A stretch of 64,000 bases of DNA from Telopea speciosissima (taxonomy: Eukaryota; Streptophyta; Magnoliopsida; Proteales; Proteaceae): positions 69,496,984 through 69,560,983 of the forward strand of contig NC_057919.1 in the NCBI RefSeq assembly GCF_018873765.1, read 5' to 3'. The notes under the pieces were generated by a model. That model did not search any database. It saw nothing but the letters and a program-made list of their open reading frames with translations, and was not told where the DNA came from. Shown here in pieces: positions 1-12,000 of this stretch (the stretch's first letter is position 1; each line of letters starts with the position of its first letter). Position numbers and translations under genes: made by a program.

Positions 1-98
1 GCGATTGCGCGTGTGTGTCCAAGGGAGTGTAGAAGGGAAAAAAATTACTGATTTTTATTTTTATCTTTTCCTTTTTCTTCTAGATAATCCCAGCAATA
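1..98 (+). other. End of 5'UTR intron and last 15 bases of 5'UTR of the SR gene
   Basis: A pyrimidine-rich tract at about 54-81 ends in TAG at 81-83, a good 3' splice site. The start codon of the SR gene follows at 99. An intron in the 5'UTR just before the ATG is common in plant SR genes. The upstream exon and promoter lie outside the window. Confidence 0.6.
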
Positions 99-3000
99 AT
101 GAGCGGCCGTTCAAGTCGAACCCTTTACGTTGGTAATCTCCCTGGTGATATTCGTGAGCGGGAAGTGGAAGATCTGTTCTATAAGGTGACTGATATTAAC
201 CCCCCCCCCCCCACACACACACACAAAATAAAAAAAGAGAGGCAGTTATTGAATTCCTTGTTTGCTATAATACTCTGATGAGTTATTCTAGGAGTGAACC
301 TCTGTTGCATTTTCCATACCACTCCCCCTCCCCCGCCAAAATATAATAAATAAAAAATCATGTTATTCATTCCAAGTTATATGATTCACTCTTGTTTGCA
401 ACTGGAAAAAAGGATCAAATATGTTTAAATCAGAGTTTGAATGTGTACAACTGAAATGCGAGTCATTGAAGGTGCCCACTGGCTCAGTTGGCAGAGACCA
501 AGGCTGGTGGTAGCAAGATCCAAGGATCAAATCCCCCTTCACCCTTGGTGCATGTGCCTCCTCTGTTGGCATTATATGCTTCCATCCTTCTATGTTGTTG
601 TACTCTATTTACTTCCTCACCTCCTTGCCTGAGTGTGGGTAACCTATGGGCTATGCTGTAAGCCTGTAAGGAAAGCAATTCCGTAAAGGGAAAAAAAAGG
701 AATATTGACAGCCCTTGAAGAGGTGCATATTATGGGTTGGTTATAGCATGGACATGCTATTCTATAAGTAACTGTATGTTCTGTTGCTTCTTCACTGATG
801 ATGGAGTAAAGTTGACATATTGATTTGGTTGAGCTTTCTTTCTGTGCTTAAGTCGTGAATTTTTTTAATGATATATTCATTGGTTTTCACATTGCAGTAT
901 GGGCCTATTGTTGACATTGATTTGAAGATCCCACCAAGGCCTCCTGGCTATGCTTTTATTGAGGTAAACTAAGCATTCGTAGACCCACAGATAGTTTCAG
1001 GAATTTTTTTTCTTCTTTTGATAATCTTCCTTTCTGTTTAACATGTTGCTCAATGCTCATTGTGGAAAGATTTGATTTTTCTTTCTTTTCTGGCCATTCT
1101 TATGCATGAGTTTACAAACCCAGCCTCCCCCCTCCCACCCAAAAAAAAAAAAGGTTGGTCGTTTTCCTAACAACATTGTGATTTGATTACAGTTTGAAGA
1201 GGCTCGTGATGCTGACGATGCTATTCGTGGTCGGGATGGATATAACTTTGACGGACATCGTTTACGTGTTAGTAACCCTTTTCTTATGTTTGGGATCTTT
1301 CTACTCTCCATTAGTAGGCTATACTTTTGCACTACATTACCAACTGATGTTTCTGGTGTCCTACATTCTTATAGGTGGAGCTGGCACACGGTGGGCGAGG
1401 GCACTCCTCATCAATAGATCGTCGTAGTAGTTACAGTGGCGGAGGTGGCCGTGGTGGAGTCTCCAAGCACTCAGATTATCGTGGTGTGCATTGCCATCCA
1501 TTCACTCTCTTACATCTTTCTCCTTACAATGATGTGTATTAATTGATTTAGACACTTTCTATTTTTCCATGCAGTGTTGGTCACTGGGTTGCCTTCTTCT
1601 GCCTCATGGCAAGATCTTAAGGTGAGGATATACCTTAATATGTGATAATTTGTTTCCAAACTCTTCATTTCTATTTGTCCTTGCATAATACTTTTCCTTT
1701 CTCCTTTCTACCACCAGGATCATATGCGCCGAGCTGGAGATGTTTGCTTCTCTCAGGTGTTCCGTGGTGGTAGTGGTAAGTTGCATTCATTTAGTGTTTA
1801 AGTAGATTTCATTTGTAAGCTCACATCATATTTTCAATGTGACTAAAAATATTTTACATATTTGTTTCTGATTTATTTGTTGTCTTAGTCTACATCTTTG
1901 TTGTCATGCTTATGCTGCGAAGTAGGTATTTTTAAACAGTTCTTACAGTACTTTGAGTTTTTAATTGATGCATTAGTTGATTTATGGTTTCAGAAGATGC
2001 CATAGTTTTTGCTGCGTTTTCTGAATGAATAGGTATTGGGACTCATAGAGTTTATTCCATTTGTGGGAACTATTGTCTTGTCTATGGTAATGTCATGATG
2101 AATGATAGAACTTTTTATGCTTTGGTCATATGCTTATGGCCATCGAGGATATTGACGAGTAGCAGCAGATCTTTATACCAATTATCAACTATTTCAGGTT
2201 AGTTACTGTGGTGCATTTTGATGGCTCTCCAAAGGGATGGGGGATGGAATGATTGTAGCAAGATTCAAATGCATATAAACTGATGTTATTTGAGTGGCCG
2301 AGGGGAAAGATGAAGATGTACCTAGTTCAATTCACATTTATGGCCTGTGCTGTCATTAGAGGGTGGGGTGGGTTGTTTATTGAGTGACCTTTTCTGCTTA
2401 CCGAATCTGGTCTTGATTTAGGTTTTGATTTTATTCAATAGCTTGAGGTGGGTTCAGGTTGATTGAGTTCAAACATTGTGATATCTATTATTGGTTTTTA
2501 TTATTTGTTTTCTATATTTCTATCTCTGTTCTAATTTCTTATGTTTCATATTGACTGCTCCCCATTATCTCCTGCTCTGCTTTGTGCTAAGCTGACTGTG
2601 CCTTGTACCAGTCCACGGGTTTGGATGGGATGGACCATTCAGGTCATGTCATGTTTGGGCTAGCCAAGATCCATACTGAACCTGCGGTTTTGCTTTTTTC
2701 ATTTGGGACAATGTAAGATAACTCTTTATCTATTTATGATTCGACAAAACATCATATTGATTTACTAAATTAAAGTAGTAAAAAAGTTTAAGAGTTTGTT
2801 CCATATGGTATTTTCTTGCTTCGACACATTTGTTCTCTAACTCTAATATTGTGTACACTCCTTCCTATACTTTATGGCAGCCCATTCTAAATCTTCAAGT
2901 CAGCAATGTCTAGTTTGACTGGGTATGAGTTACTTTATTTTGAACAAGATAGATTGGAACGATTCAAGTGTTTTACCAGAGCAAAGGAGGCATTAGAACC

Positions 3001-6000
3001 ACAGCAGTTAGTGTGATCAACCTTCTTGGTCAGAATAAGAAATTGTGGTGGCACCAAAAAAAATATTAAAAATTTTAGGACATAATGATTTGGCACATGG
3101 TCGTGATAAAAGCATGTGATGGGATGATGCGATCCCATGGTTTGAAAACCCTATTTGGGTTGCTTATGGGCCCACCCAAGTATTAAACAATTCAAATATG
3201 AGGTGTAATGGTGATTCTGTAAATATATGGAAGTATGAGCCTTGAATATGAAGAAAACAGAATCTGGACCTAATGGGAAATAAATTTGAAGAGGAAGGCT
3301 GTTCTGGAAATTTAAACAAATATAGGGAAAACAGAATTGATTTATGAAGCAAAGGGAAATAAATTCAAGGGAATTAAAGGCTAGAGGGGCTTAATCGTAA
3401 ATAACTGGAACTATACCTTGATAGCAAATAGAAAAAGAGGATTTCTTCTTCTTCACGAGAGAGCACACCAGGCGGTAGACCAGGGCGCACTTCAAAAGGG
3501 AGATCTCGATCACCAGGGCAGCACTTGACCTGAGGGTTTCCGTGGAGGTCGATGACTTCAGCTGGTGTTATCCCCAACAGATAAGCACTCCAAACAACAG
3601 CTAGGAGATTAATATGTGATCCCTGCAACTCAGTCCTTGCGCTAAATATGAACCTGCGCTTGACTTTGATTTGGTCCTTTCAAATCCAACAAGGGTTTCA
3701 GCAAAGAAATTTCAGGTAGGGTCACCCTAGAGTGGTGAAGGGTTTCCCAAAGTTATAGAGATAGAAAGAAGGTGATGAAGGAGATCGACCTCAAATTTGA
3801 TGCTGTTACCACTGCTGGAAAAAAGAATACGGTGAATAAGATTTAAGAAACTCAGGTTGAAGAGAAGCTAGGAAGGAGGAGAAAAGAATAGAGGAAGATG
3901 GAAGAACAGTCAAATACCCAACCTTGAGAGGTATCGAGCTCAAGCTTCTTTTAATATTCCATTCCAAAATCTGAGAATTGTTGGCGTACATATGTGTATA
4001 TAAAGAAGCAAACAAAGAAGTCCTAATCCAATTCTTAAACTGAAATAAAAGTTGGACTCAAAACTTTGTAATCTAAACTGAAACAGAATTCAAAATTAAC
4101 TCAAATCAACTTCCTACTAACTCCTATTGACAAGAAAAAATTTCAATTACCCTAATTAACCAAACGTCTAACTGCATCAACTCTCCTGGTCTTAGAGGAA
4201 CTCGATTCTGTCATGTTAGGTCACGAACCAAGATGCCTTTGTAATTATCTTGACACTGGGGTGGCACATCTCGGGGAAGACAGTCAAATTGCAATTCCAT
4301 GAATGGGGAGGAAAGTGGTTTATAACTGGAGGAGACTGTTGCCAACGAGGCGTGTCTTATAGTGCTTGTGGCACTGTGGTGACATCAAGTATGTACGACC
4401 TCCTTGTTTTACCTTGATGGTATTTCGTGCACCATCATAGAGAATACCAACATGTCATTGCCAAGGTCTAATAAAACCGTTACAATACACCAACGGGGTG
4501 ACTAAGCAAGGCACATGGTACTGTATTACCCAAGCTATGGATGTCCTTGAGCTACTCCAATAGCTTCTTCTCGAGCTGTAGATCCTAAACCTCGCACATG
4601 AATCTTTTTGAAGAGCTGCTTCTGTGGAGGGTTGTGTTCTTGAACAAATTCAGCAAAGATATATGAATACCTTTTTGTCTGAAGAGGGGAGCTTTATCAA
4701 CTAGTCTGTTTGAGAATGATGTAAGACTAGCGGAGTGAGTTTCAACTTCATCATCATCAAGACCATCATCCTCTAAGGATAAGGGTATAAATTATCCGTA
4801 TCATCATCGTCATCCTTCTCTGCCAGTTGTGTCTTTGCTACATTCATGGGACAAGACTTATTGAGACATTTGTTTCCGAAGTGACCCTTCTCACCACAAT
4901 TACTTCACACGGTGCTTTTCAACCAATATCTGTCTTTGATAACCTCTGGCTTCTTTTCTTCCATACTATAGAATTCAAGTTTCTTTTCTTCAATTTGTGG
5001 TGGTCTATATGCTAAAGGAGTTTTGAGCATATTCTTCAAATAATTGTACTTCTCTCCAGCTGTCTTGGCATAAGCAGCTGCCACATCAACGGACCTGAAA
5101 TCATTGTGGGTCAATTCTAGTCGAATCTTGGTACTCAACCCACTGATATATCTCAAAACCCATTGTTAGTCCATCTCCTGAAATCAGCACCTCAAAGATA
5201 ATTTGTGGTACTCGTGTAGGGCGGACCTCAACGCAATGGTAAGAAGCTAGTTTTAAGATATGACAAAGGACTGAGGAGGTAGAGGATCTAAAAAGGTATA
5301 AATTTGCCATAAACGAAGCTAAGATGATTGTGGGGAAAACAAGGGCGAAGAAATATGAAGATCTTTATAATAATCTTCACACAAAGAATGGGTAAAAACT
5401 GTCTATAAGATAGACAGAAAACTAGCTAAAATGAGAGAAAGGGAGAGTAGAGATTTAGATCATGTTAGATGTATTAAAGATGATGATGGTAGAAGGATGA
5501 GGACATTAAGGAGAGATGGAAAAATTATTTTTATAGCCTACTTAATGATGATTCTTTAAGTAATAGGGTCTCAAAAGGCTGCATTACTCATCTTGACACC
5601 ACATGGTGTAGATATGTATGCAGAATTAAGGTTTTTGAAGTAAAAGAAGCTTTAAGAAAGATGAAAGTAGGCAAGGCCCTAGGGCCAGACGGAGTCCAAT
5701 AGAAGTGTGGAGGAGCTTAGGAATCTGTGGTTTATCTTGGCCAACCAAGCTGTTTAACAAGATTATGAGCATACAGAAAATGCCAGATGAATGGATGAGA
5801 AGCATTGTGGTCCGATTTACAAAAATAAGGGTTATATTTAGAGTTGCAATAACTATAGAGGCATTAAATTAATGAGTCATATCGATGAAGTTATGGGAGA
5901 GTTTTATTGAAACCCACCTAAGAAAGGAAACTACTATTTTGGATAACCAATTTGATTTTATGCTAGAAGATCCACGATGGAAGCTATTTTCTTACTTAGG

Positions 6001-9000
6001 AGACTCATGGAAAGATATAGACAAGGCAAGAAGGATCTTCATATGGTATTTATTGATGTAGAAAAAACCTACAATAGGGTCCCTAGAGAGTTAATGTGGT
6101 GTATACTAGAGAAGAAAAGGTTGTCATGTAAATATGTGGACATAATTAAAGATTTGTATGGTAGTGTGGTGACTAGTGTAAGAACTATGGAGGATCAAGA
6201 TAGTGAATTCCTAATTACAATGGGGTTACATCAAGGATCAACTTTAAGGCCTTATTTGATTGTGCTTATCATGAATGATTTAACCAGAGGCATACAAGAT
6301 GAAGTTCCTTGGTGTATGCTTTTTGCTGATGATATTGTTTTGGTAGATGAGACAAAAGCAAGGATCCGGTATGGAGATCAACCTGGGAATCAAAAGGTCT
6401 TAAAATAAGTAGAACAAAGACGGAATATATGGTGTGTAGCTTTGCCCACACTAGGACGGTTAATGAGGTGTTGAATATTGATGAGAGAGAGATTCCACAA
6501 AGTTATTATTTTAGATATCTGGGTTTAATGGTAAATAAAAAAAATGCAATATAGAAGATGATATTGCCTAGAGGATTAGAATAGGGTGGATGAAGCGGAG
6601 AGGTGCGCCCAAAGTGCTGTGTGATTGGCGTATCCTTTTAAAACTTAAAGGAAAATTTATCAGACTGTCATACAACCGCCTAAAAGAGCGAGGGGCAGAT
6701 CTAAAATGACCATAGGAGAAGTTGTGAGGAAGGACATGCATAGTCTAGGTCTTGTACCAAGTATGACTTCGGATAGAGCCTATTGGAGGGCTAGGATCCA
6801 TGTAGCAGACCTCATTTAGAGAGATTCTTGACTTGTGGGGCTGTGTCTCTTTCCACTTACTTTCACCTTTCATCTTTCTTTTTTCTTTTTAGTTTCAATC
6901 TTTCATTTGTTCATTTATTTGTTATCATTTCCCATCCCTCTTTTCCCCATCTCTTCTTTACCCTTTTGTTTAGACCTCAGTTTCTCGTACTTTGTTTTGT
7001 TTGGATCCATGTAGCGGACCCCATTAAGTTGGGATAAGGCTGAGTTTTTTGTTGTTCTTGTTATACGCATAGTTGTCAAGGCGTTGAAGGCGCCTTGGCC
7101 ACCTTGTTCGCCTAGTTGGTGTCGCCTTGAATTTTGCCCCTCCCCACCGCCTTGGGTCGCCTAATTGTCGTGACAACTATGGTTATACGACCAACTATGA
7201 TGTATGGTGCAGAATGTTGGGCAGCTAAGAAATGTCATATAGATAAATTAAGTGTAGCGGAGATGACAATGTTGAGATGGATGTGTGGTAGGACTAGGAA
7301 AGATAAAGTAAGGAATGATCATATTAGAGCTGAGTTGAGAGTTGCCTTGATTCATGATAAGCTATGTGAGTCATTTGAGGTGGTACGATTATGTTCAACG
7401 AAGGCCTTGGGATGCTCCTGTACAGAGGAGTGACTTGATTTAGATTGACGGTTCTAAAAGAGTAAGGGGCAGGCCTAAATTAACGATAGAAGTGGTGAGG
7501 AAAGACATGTATAGCTTAAGTCTCGTATCATGTATGACTTTAAATAGAACTGATTGGAGAGCAAGGATCTATGTGGTCAACCCCATTCAGTTGTGTAAGG
7601 TTGTGTTGTTGTACCTTCTCATAATTAGGTGGAATGAACTTCTTGTTCAAAATTTGCTTCATGACCTCCCAATTAGTAACGAGTCAAAGTTGTCTGACAA
7701 GCCTCGAATGTATTACGTCATCCCACCATGAACATGCATAAGCAGTAAATTTAGTGAGGATGAGCTCACATTTCTTTTCATCTTGGAAGGACTTGTAAGT
7801 GGAAATCCTCTTGACTTCAGTAAGCCAGTCAAGAAAAATCTTCGAGTCCCATCTTGCCGTTGAACTCTGGAATCTCAACATTGATGCCATGCTCCTTGTC
7901 TGAAAATTGTCGTGTGACATCCTGGGGTATAGCCGGATGAGGTTGCTGTCTCTGAGGTGTATTTTCGATCTGTAAGGTACCAAACTGAATTTCTGTAGAC
8001 AGTCCAACTTCTTGTTTATTATTTTCTTGACAGCACGAAACTTCATAAGGAGGCTGTGCGTTTCTTCAATTAATTTATCAAGCTTGTTGTCAGTCTTTTG
8101 TTGCTTCTCATCCCGTTCTTGGTATAACTTGTGCAACCCGGATTGGTGATGTGAGATTGACCTGTCATGGTTAGTCACTGCCAGAAAATTTGGTTATGAT
8201 TCCAGTTGATGCGATCCTGGGGGTTGAAAACCCTATTTGGGTCACTTATGGGCCCACCTAAATATTAAACAATTCAAATATAAGGTGTAATGACAATTTT
8301 GTAAATATATGGAAGTATGGGCTTTGAATATGAAGAAAACAGAATCTGGACCTAATGGGAAATAAATTTTTGAAAAGGAGGGCTGTTCTGGAAATTTAAA
8401 CAAAAATAGGGAAAACTGAATTGACTTATGAAGCAATAGGAAATAAATAAGAGGGATTAAGGGCTAGAGGGGCTTAAGCATAAATAACTGGAACTATACC
8501 TTGATAGCAAATAGAAGAAGATAATTTCTTCTTCTTCTTGATATAGCACCAGGCGGTAGACCAGGGAGCACTTTGAAAGTGAGATCTTAACCACCAGGGC
8601 AGCACTCGACCTGAGGGTTTCCGTGGAGGTCAATGACTTCCGGTGGCGCTATCCCCAACAGATAAGCACTCCAAACAACAGCTAGGAGATCAAAATGTGA
8701 TCCCTCAACTCAGTCCATGTGGTAAACAAGATCCAGTTCTGGACTTTGATTTGGTTCTTTTGATTCCAGCAAGGGTTTCAGCAAAGAAATTGCAGGTAGG
8801 GTTGGTTTCCTAAAGTTATAGAGAGAGTGAGGCTGTCACTACCAATGGGATACAGAGTATGTTAATGAAGATTTAAGAAACTCAGGTAGAAGAGAAGATA
8901 GGAAGAAGAAGGAGAAGAAAAGGAATAGAGGAAGATAGAATAACAGTGATGCAGATAAGGCACCTAAAGAGCTTATTTTATAAGAAATGAGCTTTGGGTT

Positions 9001-12000
9001 AGGTTACGTATGTGTTGGGCCTTTGATCCTATGAGTTTTTTTTTGTAATGAACCAATTTTGTGAGCCTTAAATATGGGTAAAAAGTAGGAAAACGGGATC
9101 TACTTGATTAGTCTAGTTGGAGTCCTGTTTTTAGTCGGTTCTTTTCATTATTTTAGTTTCCTAGTCAGTTTATGTTATCTTATTAGTTAAGGATGTTAAG
9201 CCTTTCTTTTTTCAGTTTTTGATCCTGTTTTTGAGTCTTCTACTACAAGTTTGTAAGGGGCTACAGCCATGTACGTGAATTTGATTAATTGAGGGAAAAA
9301 AAGCATAGTTTTGTGCTTTGCTGTGTGAGAGAGTATGGTGAGATGCCATTGGTGAGAGAACAATTTACGGTTTGAGGCTGTGCGTGAGAGACCCAAGTCT
9401 CAGAGAGACTACCCTATATTCTTCCTTTCTTCGATTTCTGATTTTTTTATTTTATTATTTTGAAGTTTCCTGCAAATCTGGGAACCGATCAAAGTATTTA
9501 CTGTTGTTGGACCTGAAGTTTGCGATCCTCTTGTGGACTGGGTATCCCTTGCAACTGGTCTACATTATTTGGTATTAGAGCAATGGAGGGACGACAGATG
9601 GAGTCAAAGGTTGCTGAATTCTACTTCTCATTGAATGATGATCTTGCAAGTCTGATTCGACATCTCTACTAAACTTGTGGACAAGTATTTTTTTTTTCAA
9701 GCAGGGGAGAATCAATGCAAATAAGTCACCGGAAGAGCTTATTTTATTAGAAACAAGCTTTGGATTGGGTTATGTATGTGTTGGGCCTTTGATCCCATGA
9801 GTTTTCTTTGTAATGGACCAATTTAATAGCCTAAAATATGTGTAGAAAGTAGTAGGATAACGGGATCTACTTAATTAGTTTAGTTGGAGTACTGTTTTGA
9901 GTCAGTTTTTTCATTATTTTAGTTTCCTAGTCAGTTTATGTTACCTTATTAGTTAAGAATTTGATTAATGAGATTGAGGGGAAAAAAACACATAGCTTTG
10001 TGCTTTGCTCTGTGAGAGAGTATGGTGAGAGACCCGAGTCAGAGAGAGACTACCCAATTTCTTCCTTTCGTCCTTTCTTGTTCTGAAATTTCCTGCAAAT
10101 CTGAGAACCGATCGAAATATTCGCTGTTGTTGGACCTTAAGTTTGTTATCCTCTTGTCGACTGGGTATTACTTGCGACTCGTCTACATTAAACAGTCACA
10201 TACCCAACTGTGAGAGGTAAAACCCAACTGAAGCTTCTTTCAATATTCCATTCCAAAATCTGAGAATTGTTGGCTTACACATGTGTATGTAAAGAAGCAA
10301 ACTAAGAAGTCCTGATCCAATGCTAAAACTGAAACAAAATTTGACACTAACTTGGACTCAAAACTGAAATAAAATTTGGACTCAAAATTCCATCATAATC
10401 TAAACTAAAACAGGATTCAAAATTAACTCAAACTCAACTTCTGACTAATTCCTTTGGCAAGAATAATGATAATACCCTAATTAACCGAGCGTCTAACTGC
10501 ATCATGGGGTGTGCGGGGAGCACCCGAGGAGTATTGGAAATGGAAGGTCTAGCCTTCTTTATTTATGAGATTGTGGCCTTCTGGTTTTCTTTTCACTGGT
10601 CGTGGATCTCTTTAGGGTGCTTCTAGTCATTCCTAGCTTACTGTTGCTGTTGTGCGATTCATAGTTTTCGTTGTTGCTGAATTTGTTATGTACAAAAGAA
10701 TAGTTTACATGGTTATGGTTTCTTGAAGAAATAATTATAGCTGGTCAAGTTTCCAACCAAAATTAGTTTAAACAATTACTCACCTCTGCATAGGTTATGA
10801 ATGAGTTGACTAGGTGTATATAAGAGGAGCTCCCATCATATAAGTTAGCCTATGATGCAAGTTTGTTAGATAATAGGGGGGGGGGGTTGGTTGTGGGGTG
10901 TGGATCTATCTGGAGTGCAGTTTGAATTAAGATAGATATGCACGAATATTTATGGTGGGTCACAAAGAATTATCCTGGAAGACAAAGGTCCATTATCTGA
11001 TGTAACTTCTTACACTTGAGTGTAGTTGGGCTTGGGCTTGGGTTTAAGAGAAAAAAAATTATGTTTGAATGGTACGGGGTATATTGCAATATCAAATGTG
11101 GACCCAAGAGTCGACCATCTGGTCGTTTGCTTTTTGATGAGATTCTTGAATATATTATCTGAAGATCAACCTAAATAGCACTCCTCCATGAAACCAAGCA
11201 GAAAGGTCAAGAATCTTTAGGCCATCTAGCTGTCCAATTTTGTTGATACAAAGCAGGTTTAGGAAATCATACCTTCTTTTTATCTTCCAAAAATTAAACA
11301 ACTTGAAATTTTTGTTGAACAATAGGGATGTAACTAACATTCCATACCAAAGAACAATCATGGAATTGTATCCAGCATACAAGTCTTAAGCAGTATCTAT
11401 TACAGAAGGCCCCAGTAATTCTTTTATAGTCTACGGCACTGGGGATATTGCAGAAGGAAAGTGATTGAAGTCTTAATTCCAGAGTTGTGACTTTGCAGCT
11501 CACCGGATTTAGACCCAAAATATTTATTTATCAATTTAAGACAAAATAAGAAGAAAAAAGATATATTTTTTTATGATTTGTAGTTCACGGTATTATTTGG
11601 CATGCTGAGTAAGTAGTTATGCATTTCAAAAAATTACTGAGAATAGGTGATGGAGGAGCAATGCGGGGCCTGATTTTAATAAGTTGATTTTTGAGTGAAA
11701 TATACAGCAAATTTATCATTTATATTAAGTTTAATATACTTGTTATAAATTGTAGGCCTTTGGCTACAATGAGCATGTATTGGTTTTCTTGGTAGTTATT
11801 TTGTTTGGTTGAATGGGGAATTCATTTGTAATTAAGTTTATTTTTTGGGTTTTAGTTGATTATTACAGTCTAGAATGAGTTTCTCATGAGTCCTTAATTG
11901 TTTTAATATTAAATCCTTAGAATTAGGATTTATGAGCCCAAAAAGTTCTATTAGGATTAAGAACAATTTAAGAGGGAAAACTACTGTTTTTGTCTGTTCT

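Larger units (their letters stand above)
5265..7613 (+). mobile_element. RTE-clade LINE remnants (two pieces, internally deleted)
   Basis: Non-LTR retrotransposon sequence inserted in the gypsy internal region. From about 5265 it encodes the connection between endonuclease and RT ([19 protein letters not shown] text), then RT at 5977-6408. It jumps by deletion near 6690 to the C-terminal motif ([16 protein letters not shown]) and ends near 7060 in the 3' end typical of plant RTE elements (CCATTAAGTTGGGATAAGGC followed by TTG repeats). A second piece starts around 7182 ([12 protein letters not shown]) and ends near 7613 with the same kind of tail. Both are full of stops. Confidence 0.75.
3125..10504 (-). 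mobile_element. Gag-only Ty3/gypsy-type LTR retrotransposon, interrupted by later insertions
   Basis: Two copies of a sequence of about 1.05 kb lie at 3125-4179 and 8207-10504 (the second split by another element). On the minus strand each starts TGATGCAG and ends GCATCA. Next to the 3125-4179 copy, at 4180-4192, is a purine tract that suits a polypurine tract on the minus strand. The flanks are TGGGA (3120-3124) and TGGGG (10505-10509), a nearly perfect 5-bp target duplication. Removing the RTE pieces leaves an internal region of about 1.7 kb with only degraded gag on the minus strand. No protease, RT or integrase was seen, so the element looks non-autonomous. It sits in intron 6 of the SR gene, antisense to it. 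Confidence 0.8.
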
